A DNA stretch of 64,000 bases from Mugil cephalus. Its lineage: Eukaryota > Chordata > Actinopteri > Mugiliformes > Mugilidae. Positions within the stretch are counted from its first letter, which is position 1. Every line of letters starts with the position of its first letter. Shown here one piece after another: positions 19,001-31,175 of the stretch. The stretch lies in contig NC_061772.1 of assembly GCF_022458985.1 (NCBI RefSeq), positions 29,013,501 to 29,077,500 of the forward strand, in the 5' to 3' direction. Position numbers and translations under genes: made by a program. The notes under the pieces were generated by a model, which saw only the letters and a program-made list of their open reading frames with translations, had not been told where the DNA came from and searched no databases.

Positions 19001-20616
19001 CTGGACGTCGGCTGTGCTGTTTTCTGCCACCGTCACGGGGCCTGGAGGCACCGTGCAAACTGAAAGAGGAGAAGCATCGGAAACTTCAGGCATCAATCAT
19101 CAAGATTAAATATCAGCTTCAAGAAGAAAACTGGAGGCTGAAACTAAAGCAGCTGCAGAACAACGGGCTCAAGTCTCATCGGAACAGGAGTCTGGTAACG
19201 CCACGTTTTGAATTTTATAGTGTTTTCTATGACCAATCAGAGCCATTTGTACCACAAATAAAATGAAATCCACTGCGCTCATGTGGATTTGATTGGCCCG
19301 ACGGCTCTTTAGCGTCATCAGTTCCCAACAGAGAGACTCCAGATCAACTTTCCCCCGAAAAAAATAAAAATAGGTAAATTTTGTCCCCTAACACTCCCAA
19401 GTCTAGAGCAGCGATAGTTGGATTAACTTGACAGTGTCTCAGTCGTTCATTTATAATACAAGTAAAGCATAATGAGCTATAAAATGTTATTTCCAATTAT
19501 TTTTTTGCAGAGTTTTGAAACTTCTGCCTCATTATGACGTACATCAAATTAGTTTTTAGTTTTTACAGTTAGAAGCTCTATAGCAAAAACTCTTCTTATC
19601 GTTACAGAACTTGAGCTTTTCTTTAGCTTGAAATCAAGTTGCTTTCGTTCTTCTTAAAGTTACTTTTGAATAAACATTAAAGCTGTAAACACATTGACTC
19701 ATCAGTTACACATCAGTTTCGTTATTTCCACCCAGGAATCAAATGAAAATGAAAGAGAATTCAAACTTTACACATTTTCCTGTAATAGCAAAGTCTGGAA
19801 AGGTCAGATAAGACATTTCATAATGTTTACTGGAGTTTCTGGGAGTATGATGGGCCTGTAGTTATGGCTCCATGATGGGACTGAACCTCAAACTTCACTA
19901 ACACGACATGAACCGAAACAGTTTAAATCCTGATGTTGTGACGGATGTGACAAGGTCCTTCTGCTTCATTTTAGAGCAAAATACTAATTAAAAGATGTGA
20001 ATTTAATGTCAGACCATTTGTTGTTTGTATTTTTTTACATTTTTTAAGGCGTATCTTGTGATAAAAGAAATAATAGAAATGATTTTGATACTAGATTAGA
20101 GCTCCAGAGCCAATTCAAATGTGTGACTAAAAACAACTAACCCAGTTTAACGTGGTCTTTCAGGGCCCATGAGGTTGAATTATATCTTAACAACAATATC
20201 ACATCCTCTTACTGTTGTTATATGACATATTTTTTGATTTCTTCATTTTATTTTGGAGACTTTTTTGCAAAAATTTGTCCTGAACTCTTAAAAGACACAA
20301 TCTGATCCAAGTGTTAAATAATAATAATCTGGTTTTATTTTGGTCTTGAGAAGGTGATGTTATAGACTAAATAAAAACCTCTCTAAAAAATAAATCTTAG
20401 AAAGGAAGGTTTATTTCTTGTTAGAGGGCCACAAACCAAAAATAAAGCAACCGCTGCTTTAAAGGACTGAAAAAACAAGGAGACAGACAAAGCTCCCAGC
20501 TCCACGAACCCAGAGGTTTACTCACGTCTCTGAGCCCGACAAACAGAACAGAAGCAGACGGCGACGATGCATCCGAGGAGAACGTCCACAGGTTTGCTCT
20601 TCTTTCTCAGTTCCAT
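10093..20616 (-). CDS. cdhr5: Cadherin-related family member 5 (mu-protocadherin), 14 exons
   Basis: Exons in transcript order are 20616-20526, 19059-18887, 18282-18223, 17328-17239, 17150-17064, 16231-16127, 16048-15863, 15168-15078, 14134-14037, 13966-13760, 12237-12124, 12045-11979, 11740-11580 and 10674-10093. All are bounded by AG/GT and phases join, giving 703 residues. The start ATG at 20616 opens a basic-then-hydrophobic signal peptide (about 1-28). Cadherin marks are NINDNPP at 119-125 and DVDNRPPWF from 227; the order of blocks matches human CDHR5. One membrane helix lies at about 474-496, then a cytoplasmic tail with RSILIKQRRKEG and KTVWFKEL, which resemble the human tail, and a Glu-rich end. 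In mammals CDHR5 pairs with CDHR2 to link intestinal and kidney microvilli. The human mucin-like repeats are absent. Teleosts may have two paralogues; I cannot say which this is. Confidence 0.92.
12238..13759. other. cdhr5 intron 10, no gene seen
   Basis: This 1.5-kb intron holds the AAAT microsatellite and AT-rich DNA. A repeated phrase, 'gtgtacagtagtttcacca' near 12805 and a similar reverse-complement phrase near 12545-12620, suggests an old inverted pair. No splice-bounded coding segment was seen. Confidence 0.4.
12739..12770. repeat. (AAAT)n microsatellite in cdhr5 intron 10
   Basis: Eight nearly perfect four-base AAAT units lie between the exons at 12237 and 13760. Confidence 0.9.
14195..15057. 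repeat. GGAA/GAAA-rich polypurine block in cdhr5 intron 8
   Basis: About 860 bases are almost entirely A and G on the plus strand, built from GGAAGGAA, GAAAGAAA and GGGA words. The block separates the exons at 14134 and 15078 by little more than its own length. In the cdhr5 transcript it is a TTCC pyrimidine tract. Long ORFs on both strands are artefacts. GGAA runs are potential ETS-factor binding arrays; whether that matters here is unknown. Confidence 0.92.
16441..16965. repeat. Polypyrimidine tract in cdhr5 intron 5
   Basis: About 500 bases are almost pure C/T on the plus strand (purine in the cdhr5 transcript). The tract ends in 'cttcttctgttctatttcc' and then 'agtaggtttgatgctc', close to the end of the tract at 7398-7870. 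The shared non-repetitive ending points to one dispersed element family. Confidence 0.88.
17425..18200 (+). mobile_element. L2-like LINE 3' end, interrupted by a hAT element
   Basis: The left part at 17425-17487 reads 'ggttttatgctgctatagg', and the right part at 17836-18200 contains 'ggtttcttcctgttaacag' and 'ggagtttttcgttgcc'. I recognise both as phrases from the 3' region of teleost L2-type LINEs. The 340-base hAT-like element splits them and leaves an exact 8-base duplication. The copy is a non-coding remnant in cdhr5 intron 3. Confidence 0.65.
17488..17827. mobile_element. Non-autonomous hAT-like element with perfect 8-bp target duplication
   Basis: The element runs from 'cagtggttctcc' to 'gagaatccctg', so the ends are imperfect inverted repeats of the CAG..CTG type. 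CACTAGAA flanks it exactly at 17480-17487 and 17828-17835; 8-base duplications are diagnostic of hAT transposases. Its interior, with 'aacagcatcatgcag', 'gagatctctt' and 'aaaatacagtaaat', is shared with 37191-37627. There is no coding capacity. Confidence 0.85.
18628..18770 (+). pseudogene. Short L2-like reverse transcriptase relic
   Basis: Frames across this stretch give RGVPQGSVL and then YADDIQIY, the same catalytic boxes as at 6785-7190. A deletion joins the two boxes more closely than in an intact gene. It lies in cdhr5 intron 2, between the exons at 18282 and 18887. Confidence 0.75.
19060..20525. other. cdhr5 intron 1, no gene seen
   Basis: This 1.47-kb AT-rich intron separates the signal-peptide exon from the first cadherin exon. 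The phrase 'cccaacagagagactccag' near 19324 recurs near 48188, so a dispersed repeat is present. Nothing coding was seen. Confidence 0.4.
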
Positions 20617-20913
20617 GTCCTGATTCCAGAGGCAGCAGCAAATGAAGTCCCGAGGAGGATGAGGAGCCCGTGGTACCAGCTGGTACTCGTCCACATAATG
20701 CCCCGTCTGTGCTGCCCCGGCGAGTGGGAGTAGACTACAGTTGCAATGTTTGTGACTTCATCTTACGGGCACATATTGCATGGAGCCCCTGGCAGCAGAG
20801 GACTCGCAGCCTCCCACTTAAATACTTGCATCTCTTTTAGTTCTGGACGGGTCACTCTGTGTTATTGGTGGGCCACCCTCCCCCCACATCCACACCCCAC
20901 ACCCCACCCCAAC

Positions 20914-20930
20914 CTGATGCATTCTGGGAG
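20914..20930 (-). promoter_or_regulatory. Possible ZNF143-type site upstream of cdhr5
   Basis: On the minus strand the sequence TCCCAGAATGCAT matches the 3' half of the ZNF143/SBS motif. It lies about 300 bases upstream of the cdhr5 start codon. Only half the motif is well kept, and no TATA box or transcription start could be assigned. Confidence 0.25.
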
Positions 20931-21119
20931 GAATCTAGTGGAGGAATGCTGGAGACGTTCCTCACATGTTGAAGTGGTCACTGGTGAAGATGTAAAGAAA
21001 CTACAGACAGACTCAAATGAGGACTAGTTAAGGAAGGTCTCCATGACGCCTGCAGGTGTTTACTGAGCTTTGTGAAGGACGGTTTTTGCGTCCACCTGCA
21101 GAATGTTTCTGAGCTGCAC

Positions 21120-21400
21120 GGAAAAAAAATAAATGTCTGCAGAGACACAAAGCAACTGCAAACAGAGAGACGCAAACTGACACAAACCAGCCAAAAAAAC
21201 TCTAAGAGACACAAAACACCTACAGAAAAACACACGAAACATTGACATAACTCTGCAAAGAAACTCCCAAAAGACACAAACCAACCACAACGAGAAAATA
21301 AAATGAAAGATGCAAAACATCTAAAAAAGGAGCCAAACTGTTCCAAAGAGACACAAAACATCTACGGAAACACAAACCAGCTACACAAAGACGCAAAAGA
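21120..21400. repeat. ~20-nt tandem repeats (ACAAACCAGC/AGAGACACAAA type)
   Basis: Diverged units around 'agagacacaaa' plus 'caaccacaa' or 'caccagc' recur every ~20-25 bases. Same family as 22575-23245; reverse complement of 53760-55075. Confidence 0.75.
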
Positions 21401-22299
21401 ACCTCCTGTCAGGTTTATTTGTGCAAAGAGTTCAAAAGTTTTGGGACGCCAAACTGCCCAAACACACTCATCCCATAGAAATATTTTTATTTATAATAAT
21501 CTGCATCTACTTTTATTTTGCTTTAAAATATACTCTATCATTTTGAATTGGGGATAAAATATAAAATTATAAAACATCATCATGCATTAGTCTAATGCAT
21601 AAATAAAGTGTCTGTATTCGTAGACAATGATTCGTACTTTTAATTTTTTTTCTTTCAATCTAATTTGAAGTTTAATTTTTCTTTACATTTGCAGATAAGT
21701 TTTGCTTTACATAGAGGAGGTATTTAATAGTTTCCGTCTCTGCTGCACAACAACAACTAACCATTCTGATCCCATTTTTAATCTTGAAGTAAACAAATGA
21801 AATGTAAACAAAAAGTGCAAAAACAATTATAAAGACGTAGAACTTTACTAGATCTTAGTTGGAATTAAGAAAAGAAATGGCTTAAATATTAATATTTAGA
21901 CAAACACGGCGTGAAGGCTCAGACATGTTTTTTCCTCTCCCTCCGCTTCATGATAATAATAATAAAGACTGGACATGTGGACAAGGCGGCTCTGTGCACA
22001 CACCACGCTGCTCTACCAACACTCCCCATTCATCTGAGTGGGAACAACAAGCTCATAGAGACACGCAAGAGTCACATGAAGCTCATACATAATGTGTTTC
22101 TATGCAGGGATGCTCCACACTAACACAACTGTGAACAGCTGATCGGGGCTGAAAACATTTACGTTGAAGCTGTTGTTTCTCTCTCTGACCAGCAGAGGGA
22201 GCCCGAGCCCCTCAGATCAGAGACCACGTCAGTGAGCTGGAAACTTCAGAGGGATGAAGAAAGTTAGAGACACTTTGCAGATCAGGCTGCGACCTCCAG

Positions 22300-22575
22300 G
22301 TCTGAGTGATGAAGTTCATGTGGAAGAGCAAAAAACTGCAGTTCATCAAGTGGCCACTAGAGGCTCCAAAAGGGAGGAAATCCCCATAGACCCCCATGTT
22401 AAAAAAAAGTCCAACTTTACAGCATTATTAAACATGTTTACTATGGAGAACCAACTGTGCCATTATTAAAAAATAAACAATACCTTCAGATATATGCCAT
22501 AAATAAATAAATAGCCATAAATGCCATTTATTTATTGATTGATTTTCAATTGATCCTCCATAGTATACAGGTACG
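22300..22575. repeat. Dispersed teleost repeat fragment
   Basis: Phrases such as 'tggccactagaggctcc' and 'aatccccatagacccccat' are ones I have seen repeated through teleost genomes. It ends in AT-rich (AAAT)n near 22500 and adjoins the tandem field that follows. Its class is unknown to me. Confidence 0.4.
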
Positions 22576-23245
22576 ACAGGTGTGCGTTCAGGACGACCAC
22601 AAAAACTACAAAACAGAATACAAAACAACTTCAAAAAGAAACAAAACATCTGTAGAGACACAAAAAACACAGGCACAAGATGACCACATAATACAAAGAA
22701 AATTCAAAAGAACAACCACAAAAGACACCAAAAAGAGACAACCACAAAAATTGAACAACAAAGAAACACAAAACAACCACAAAAAGAAAACAGACCCAAA
22801 AAACACACAAAACTAAACAAATAAAACATCTATAGAGACACAACACAACCACAAAGAGACACAAAATGACTGAAAAAACTACACAACAGAATACACAGAA
22901 GATACAAAAGAATAACAGACACAAAGGTACTGCAAAAAGACATAAAATAACTTCATAAAGACACACAACCACCAAATAAATGACAGAGACACAACGACAA
23001 ATGCAACGAGACACAAAACAGCCACAAACTCCAGAAAACAAAAGAGCCACAAAAACTTAAAAACAACCACAGAGACACAAAGGGACACACACAATGGCTA
23101 CGAAGAACCGCACATACTGCAAAAAGACACAAAATAACTTCACAAAGACACAAAACAACCAAAAAAATGACACGCAATGGCTACAAATAAACACAAAATG
23201 ACACACAAAAAGAGAAAAAAGACCCAACAAAAACACACAAAACAT
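22575..23245. repeat. ~20-nt tandem repeat field (ACAAAACAACCACAAAGAGAC type)
   Basis: About thirty diverged units combine 'acacaaaacaaccacaaa' with 'agagacac' or 'aaagac'. The complementary strand is open in all frames because the unit lacks stop trinucleotides there; the resulting Cys/Val/Leu/Phe-rich ORFs are not genes. Confidence 0.85.
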
Positions 23246-23384
23246 TTTTCTTTCTTTAATGTGTGCGTTGCCTAATTTCCTTATAATCTGTCCACGTGCA
23301 ACAACAAACAAACAAACAAACAAACAGACAGACAAACACTGTTGGACTTGTCGAGTTTCATGTGTCTTTTTAAAAATATTAACG

Positions 23385-23404
23385 TGTGTGTGTGTGTGTG
23401 TGTG
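23385..23404. repeat. (GT)n microsatellite
   Basis: A run of about ten GT units; a short (AC)n run also occurs at 23640-23656. Confidence 0.85.
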
Positions 23405-23684
23405 ATGCGTCTCATTAATATTCAGACCTCCCTCTGACCTCGTCTTGTGTAACTCTGGTGCAGCGTCGGTGACGTAACGGTGACTCGGGGTCGGAGGGAT
23501 TTCACCAGAGGAACTAATCTCATTAGAGAAACTACTTAACAACATTCTTGTTGTTGAAGGAACACGTTTTAAATCCTGGAGCTGGACAAGACACCGGAGA
23601 CACACTCATGGTCTCACGGTATCTACTCACGGATTCAACACACACACACACACACAATACTCTACATAAACACAACTCACAGAC

Positions 23685-23765
23685 TGTGAGGTATCGATCC
23701 GATACCAAGTAAATACAGGGCTAGTATCGCCGATACCAACGATACAGCGATACGAGATGGGCGTC
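23685..23765. mobile_element. Fragment of the GATACC-rich element
   Basis: The words 'gtatcgatccgataccaa', 'cagggctagtatcgcc' and 'gataccaacgatac' match the tail of the family at 2490-2835. Only about 80 bases are recognisable. Confidence 0.5.
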
Positions 23766-24284
23766 GATAAGTTCCAGCTGGTTCAGTTAATCTACATCAT
23801 CAACCTTCATGCTTATCGACACTTTTCGTCTTTACGTCCCAGTCCAGAAGGTGGCAGTAATGCACCTAACAGTTGTTTGCCAACCACCATAAAGAAGAAG
23901 AAGAAGAATCTTTACATCAAAGCACGTGATGACAACTAAGACGTGATGACGCTTTAATCTCTGATTAGAAACTTGATGAAACCTCTGTTGTTTACAAGTT
24001 AATTTCAGGTGTTGTTTCCATCAGTTCCTGGTTTAGTTTAAATAAATCAGAGATTTGTCTCAGTCTGATCTTCTCAACACATGTTTATGGACTAATGAGC
24101 TTTGTGAGGAGCTCAGAAAAAAGAGTTGTTGTTGCTCATCAGGCTGGAAAAGGTCCCATCTCTAAAGAGTTTTCTACGGAGTCCCAAAGCGGCCATGCAT
24201 TCACATATTATTTCCTTCTTGATATATTTAATGCGAGAGAGTTCCATCTTACGTGCTGACTGATAACACTAATAGAGGGCATGA

Positions 24285-24881
24285 ACGTGACCTCACAGCC
24301 AGCGAAGTCTCCATGGTTACAGCCACTGAGTGACAGAAAGTTTGAACATGGAGATTAGCAGCATTAGCTTGAATCACAGGCTTTAATAGTATCTATATTG
24401 TAAAACTAATATAAAAAAAAGGTGAAGAGCTGTTCTGTGATTGAACCAACAGATTTGAAAAGCAGTCAGAGATATGTTTTATATATTTTTTTACAGATAT
24501 CTGCCAAAGAACAGAGAAATAACTGGAATCCAGACACAGAAACCTGGTGTTGTGGTTCATTTAGTGTCAGGTAATATTAATTTATGCTGTATTTATTGAT
24601 GGAGTCGTACTTTAAGTTACTTCTTAAGTTATCAGTAAATTGTCAGATTGTGGATGTTGTTGTTTTGATGTAGTTACGTAAAGTAACTATTTCAGTTCCA
24701 ACAATAAATAACAATAAATAATAAGCCTAAAACTAACTGAAACTGAGGCTAATCCACTTTTCCAAATCTATACTAGTACGTGTGGATCATTGTTGAGTCC
24801 AATTGTCCTTAATTTGATCTAATAATCCATATTTTTCCTGGTCTCACTGTATTTACTGATACATTTCACCATGTTTTTGCC
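24285..24881 (+). repeat. Dispersed repeat, inverted partner of 32143-32870
   Basis: Almost the whole stretch is repeated in reverse complement about 7.3 kb away. Shared blocks include 'ctccatggttac' with 'gccactgagtgacag', then 'ggaatccagacacagaaacc', and at the far end 'tttcaccatgtttttg'. No ORF and no clear terminal repeats were seen. Confidence 0.7.
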
Positions 24882-24954
24882 CCTAAGGGGGCGTGGCCAT
24901 CAACGTCAACACATACGCTCTATAATGCAGTAGTGGCCTCTCAGGGCAACAAAC

Positions 24955-25140
24955 TTCACTCCATCATAGTGGGAGAGGAACCAGAGGAACCCAGGGGAAT
25001 TTCTAAGCAGCTAAAGGCCTCTCTCACATTGGCTGATGTTCATGTTGATGAATCCGCTCAACAACCAAAGACACTGCTCTCTGTCCACAAAGAACATGTG
25101 GGACAATGTTTAGTGGACAGATGAGACCAAAATCACCATG
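24955..25140 (+). pseudogene. Tc1-like transposase fragment
   Basis: The sequence carries phrases I know from fish Tc1/mariner transposases: 'ggcctctctcacattggctg' followed by 'atgttcatg', then 'aagaacatgtgg' and 'gtggacagatgagaccaaaa'. One frame reads ISKQLKASLTLADVHVDES and a later block ends near VDRDQ after a stop. Large internal deletions have removed most of the gene; it cannot encode a transposase. Confidence 0.65.
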
Positions 25141-26459
25141 AAAGATTGAAAACAATCAACTTTGAAGAAAACACATTACAACCAACAACGAGACACAAAA
25201 CAAGGACAAACACCACAAAATATTCTAATAAACTCAGCGTCACAGACCAAACATGAAACACAAAGTCAATGATGCTTAAAACTACATCCTCACACATAAT
25301 CACTGTCTCCTTCCATTTCTCTAAATGCTGGGACAAATAAATACACGCTTCACAAAATACAACTCATTCACCCCAAAATGAAGATGTTGAAAGACTAAAA
25401 AGGAAAATTCATTTGGAGTAAAAGAACAACAAAGCGTGAAATTAAAGTCAGTAAAATAAAAACAAAAAGTCCAAACAAAGTGCGTTATCGCTGATTTTAC
25501 AAAATAAATACTAAACTAAGATGTAATCCACTTAAAATAACACGTTCGGAGAAATTAATTTGTGAAAGTTTGGAGTAAAAGGACAAGAGAGGATGAAATG
25601 GAAACAGCAAAACTGTATCTAATTATTTTATTCAGGTTCTATTGAGGTGTTCAGGTTACAGATATCTGCAGTCTCTGATTGCACCGAGACTCCACAACAA
25701 AGACGACTTTTTCTATTTCAATTTGTGGAGTTAAATAATGGAACAGTTTGGAGGAATGTCCAAATATAAAATAGTAAAGTTAAATAGTAAATAGTATAGT
25801 TAAAAACATATAGAGGATTTAGACGTAGAAGGTAAAGAAATGCACTGGGTGTTTATTTTTTGTTATATTTGTATTATTTTCTGTCTTATTTGTGCATATA
25901 CATATTATATATGTATATATGTATGTATGTATGCATCTATAAAGCAACGTACACTCAGACTGTCGCATTCAGACCATGACTGATTGGTGAGAATGAGCCC
26001 AAAGAGTCCAGGAAAACCTTCATTACAGCAGCAGCAGGGAGTTGATTCTGACCTTCAATCATCAGCTGTGATTTCTGGTCTCCACTGACTGGAGGTGGTG
26101 TCCTTCCTTCCTCTGGTGTAGGACCAACTAAATCACCAGTATCTGCACCCGACTGGCTGATTGCACAACTTTGTACATTTTTTATTGCTTACATTATTTT
26201 GCATGAATTTGCATTTTGCACCGTTGGATCTTAAGGAGTCGAGCTTCAAAATGCAAAAAAAGAAGAAATGTTAGAAAGAGACCAAAACTTTAGAGCAGGA
26301 AATTTACAGAAAACATCAATTTAACTGAAACGGGCCGTTCATTCATCAGCTGATCAAAACTTTAAGAATGAGTTAGAGTTAAAGAACAGCAGAGCTACTC
26401 TCATTCTTTTTTTTTGAGCTATGGTCTTAAACTTCTGAGCATTTACACTCAAACTAACA

Positions 26460-26660
26460 AACTAACATTAAATACATAAATGAATAAATAAATCACTTAA
26501 TACTAACCTAAATATATATGCCATAAATAATCAAATAAATAAATACCTAAATATATATGTGCCTTAAATAAATAAATAAATAAATACATGCTACTTGTTT
26601 ATTTATCGATTTATGTCCTACATCTGTAGGTATTTATTTTTTGATTCATTTATTAATTTT
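26460..26660. repeat. (AAAT)n-rich low-complexity DNA
   Basis: AAAT and ATTT runs alternate with two copies of 'cctaaatatatatg'. The two strands carry complementary runs that could fold back. Confidence 0.7.
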
Positions 26661-28644
26661 TAATTATGGCAGAGTTGGTCCTCCATACACCGGTGGCTCC
26701 AGTGCATTGGCCACTGGGTTAATTGATAAAAAATGTCCCTTTGTACTTCGTCCTCTGACATATTTTCTCCTAAACTGTGTCTTCTTCAAGAGCGACACAT
26801 CCGACATCAGGCTTAGTTAATCTGTAAGTAAATTAAAAAACATAACTGAAGGTAATTTTACTTAAGCAATCGCTAGCTAATCGATCAACATCGATTACAT
26901 GTAATTCTATGTAATGTAGATCTTATTTAGTGTAATGTTCTTATGTTTATGAATAATTATCATTTAGTGGCAATTTCCAAGTGGATTCATTTGATTAAAG
27001 ACAAGTTTAAAGGCGACTCTCGTGCGACAGTTGTTAGTGATGCAGAAAGACGGAGTCTTCACTGGACAAGTCTCACATGTCCCAGGACTGGATGGACCAA
27101 ATTTCAAGTTTCTAGTTCCATTATTTATATTTTTAAGGACATATTTGTTAAGATTCACCAATTTGTCGCGTATTTTTGAGCCATTTTATAGTTGAAAATA
27201 AAAGAAAATTACTTCAATTTACCATGTGTTGCTGTACTTCACTATATTTTAAATAAGAGTAAATCTAATCATTAATGAAAGTATTTACATTGTGATTGTT
27301 GATTAATTGTTGATCTGTTCCTAGCGTCTTTATTTACCTTTATTACAGTAGATATGAAAGCTCCGATTGTTGGAGTTCTAATCTCAGTCATGTGCAGTTC
27401 TTTTAAAATGACTAACATCAGGTTTGAGGTAAATAACGTCAGATCCAATTAAATCATGACACTGTTGACTCACGTGAAGACACATTTTAATTAACACCAG
27501 GTGTGAACACGGGGACTTGAAGGTGGAAACCTGCGACTGGATGACTCTGTTGGATGTAATGTAGTTTAATTCTAGCCTCTAATCAGCAACAAACTACAGA
27601 GACGCACACACAGAGGAGGATTTAGCAGCTGATCATTTACAACTTCACACATGTGATTTGTTAATTGTGTCGGGTCCATCTCGATTCACTGCTTTGGTTT
27701 CCTCTCAGATCACAAATAGCTTCGTTTTTAGCCGAGGCAGGCGGCTAAATTTAGAGTTTAGCAACAAAAAAAGACGGAGAAAAGGAACGAGACAAAGAAC
27801 GAGATGTTTCCCCTCATGAGACCAAAGACAGAGCTATAGAATAAAGTCTCAGTCATCCAGGTCATGATGTATCTGAAATGAAGCTAAAACAAAGACAAGT
27901 GGACGAAGGCATTTTCAGCTCAGCTACACAGTGACGTTCAGCTAGTTTCTTATTATAGTTTCATGTCATCATCCTCCAGCGTGGACACAGATTTAGTGCA
28001 ATGGTTTACGTTCAGATCTCAAACTGCTTTGTGTTTAGGATGAACGGGCAGCTAATTTTAGCAAAACTGAACTTAAAAAGAATCTGCATAGCAACAAACA
28101 TGAAGCTTAAACAAATACGACTGGACTCGGTTTCACCACCGTCCAAGTTCCTTCTTCAGTTTCTTTCAAGGATTAATGCTCAGGATGCAGCTTCACTGCA
28201 GCTACACAGCGACGTTCAGCTAATTTCATCATCATCATTTACTTTCAGTCTGAAATAGCTTTGTGTTCAGCCTCAGCAGATAGTTAATTTTTAGCCTCTT
28301 CTTTATACATATATTTTTTGTGGAACTTCTCTGTTCTTTTTCTGTGTATCTGAGGATCTCTATTTTATTAAGCCCATCAAAGCCCCATTCACAGTTTGAA
28401 GCTACATTACATTATGTTTACTACTTAAAATTCACACTCACAATTGTTTGTGTTGTGAGCCATTTGAAAACCCGTTTTGCAGATTCACGCTGCGTTGTTG
28501 CAGTTTTTATTTACATTTCCACTTTATCTATCTTTATCCTTATCTGCACTGTTTTACTTAGTATCTATATGTTATAGTTACTGTGGGAAATAATCCATCT
28601 TTCGTTCCGTCTAATGCTTCAGCATCAGCATCTCAACATCTTAA

Positions 28645-28666
28645 AACTACATTTCCCAGAAGGTGC
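28645..28666 (+). promoter_or_regulatory. Possible ZNF143-type motif
   Basis: The sequence 'aactacatttcccagaagg' matches the ZNF143/SBS consensus over most positions. It is isolated, 7 kb from either start codon, and may be fortuitous or part of a repeat. Confidence 0.25.
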
Positions 28667-30786
28667 AGCTTCTTCCAGCAGCGTGTGAACAGGTGTATTG
28701 AGTTCTGTTAATGACTTGAGTGGAGTCGACTGTTTCTTAACCTGCTCGTTGTATCGTGAATGATCTGATGAAGCTCAACATTAAAGTGGAACCCTTGCAC
28801 AAATTCAAATGTGCAGAAATAATTTTTGACTTTTTCCAGCACCTTGACAAAGACTCCCAAAGCCAGGCTGAGCAGTCGTCCCTGTATAGATGCAAAATTT
28901 AACTAAAAAGAATCAATATAGCAACAAACAACTGAAACAGAGAAATATTTAGCAGCTAAAGAACAAGATATTTCTCTCCTGGTGGAGTTAAAAGAGAATC
29001 AAGAAGCCTGATTAAAGCTAAACTGTTCAATGTTTGTCTAAAACTAGTCCGTTGCAGCCTTTACTTCTCATCAAATATTTGCATTTTATTTAATTTTATT
29101 AACATTTGAGTGAAAACTAATATTTTTTGATCACATCTTGTTTTCGCTGACCCACCGCGCTCAGTTTTTATGCAACCGAATTAGCAGAACCGGCTTCTTA
29201 AAAGCAGCTGAGTCATAAAATAGAAGTCATAAATAAATGATGGTTTCCTTTTTTGAACCATATTAATAAAGTCATGCTGTATCAAAGTGAACTTCAATGA
29301 CCGGCTGAAAAATGTCCAACACGGCGCCGGGGAGGCCGAAGCCTCTCGGGGAGAAAAACGAAGTTTTAACTACGTTATTAAAATGTCTTTTGTGCAGCTT
29401 CTTCAAACTTCAGCTTATTTCTCACTTTATCTTTAGTCTGTGTTTGCCTGGTTTATTCCGTCTCTTTCTCTGAGCCACCGTGGGTCAATAATCTTCATCA
29501 CGTGGTCAGGATGGATTAGTCACTCCTGCTTTTTCTTTTTTTTTTTTTAATAAATACTTTAATAAACCATTAGCGAACGCAGCAGCTCCCACCTTTAATC
29601 TGGAGTAGAATCCATTCTCCGTGTAATCTTTTCATTTCTATATGTGTGTACGTGGGCGACTCCCTGCAGCGACGCGAAGCCACCGTGGGCTCAATCAGGA
29701 GCAGACTGACCTCTGAAAACTGTGGTCAAGTGGAAGGAACAAATCTAAAGTGGATCCGAGGGGAGCTTAGCTGGAAAGAAATGGCTCAGCGGGTGGCAGC
29801 ATTTTAATTCTGATGTCGTCACAGTTTTTCCATTAACCGTTCGTTATAGGCGGCTGTAAAGTGTCACTGCCCTTTATCTGACGAGGTGCATAATATTTAT
29901 ATAAATATAAATATCTATATAACCTGGATAGAAATAAATAAACTCTCACTGTATGAGTATTATTAGTAGTAGTGGTAGAATACTTTAGACAGAACTAATA
30001 CAGATCAACTTCATGACAGTGAAGTGAAGTTAGAAACATTAATGGTTTTCAGTATTTTGGACTCATCAGGCAGCAAGTTGAACATTTTGTCCTCCGAGCT
30101 GATGTCAGAAGCAGGAAGTAAATGTAAAGAAGTGGAAAGATTCGACTGTGACTGGATCAGGACTGAAGCTCCTGGTGGATGTTTCTGGTCTGAGGTCGAA
30201 GGAGGAAGAAGAAGAAGGTGGAAAAGGAAGAGGAGTGAGAAGAAGCTGGAGCAAGAGGAAGGAGAACAGGAAATAGTAAGACAGGGTAGATACAGGAGTC
30301 TTTAGTTAATTTCAAAACCTTTTTAAGACTTTTTCAAGATCTTTTCAATATCTTTTAATACCTCACCGACTGTTGGTATTGTAACCATTTACATCAGTGA
30401 CGTTTTAGTTTAGGATAAAGGTATAGAGCATTGTCATAGACAGCGGTTCAAATAGGCTGTGAGAATGGCAAAGTTTAAACACATGTCACAGTTTAAACAC
30501 AGTTTAAACACACTGTATAAACACTTAGTTTGATAGTTTGATGCATAAACATCAGTGTTGTTAGTAGAGCTGCCAATTACCTAAAAGATACCTCCAAATT
30601 TTAAGATGAAATAAAGTAATGATAAGGGTCTTAATTTCCCCCAAATTTAATTATCAATGTTTAATACGTTTAGTACTTGCAGGGTATCTGCAGTACCTCA
30701 CGGAAACCCTGCAAGAGGAGGAGGAAAAGAGACCCGAGCATTTGTTTGGAATGCATCTTAATTTCTTAATAAGAAGAAAATAAGAT

Positions 30787-31175
30787 TAAAATCTTTAGAT
30801 ATTTGGGATTAGTAGGATCTAAGAAGTATTTAAAAAAAAAAATAAGTCATATCATCTTTGAACTAGAAGACGTTTTTGGTGTATATTGTATATTACAACA
30901 TGAACCAAAATATACAACAGTTTATTTTAATGCAAAAGCAGAATTGGAAATGATGAAATCCCGACGTCCTCAAACGTGTACTTGCGAATTTGTAAAATTT
31001 TCTTTGCATAAGAATAAATAAACAAGTGCATTGAGCCTTTGCTACCAGTACATGGCAGACAAACATGTCTCCTCATGAGGACAACAGGTCTAAATGAAGC
31101 AGAATAAGAAGCTGCAACAAACCTAAAAACCTAATGTCCCCGTATGAGGACGCCAGGTCCCACAGCTCCACACCT
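30787..31175 (+). repeat. Dispersed repeat, direct partner in drd4 intron 2
   Basis: The stretch matches 40185-40455 in the same orientation, sharing 'tatttgggattagtagga', 'cccgacgtcctcaaacgtgt', 'aataaataaacaagtg' and a tail of 'gtccccgtatgaggacgcc'. It has no long ORF. It is probably an old transposon copy of unknown class. Confidence 0.65.

Noticed and set aside
22428..23605. Overlapping Cys/Val/Leu/Phe-rich minus-strand ORFs resembling membrane proteins
   Set aside because: They are translations of the ~20-nt tandem repeat, whose complement lacks stops. The apparent membrane segments recur with the repeat period.
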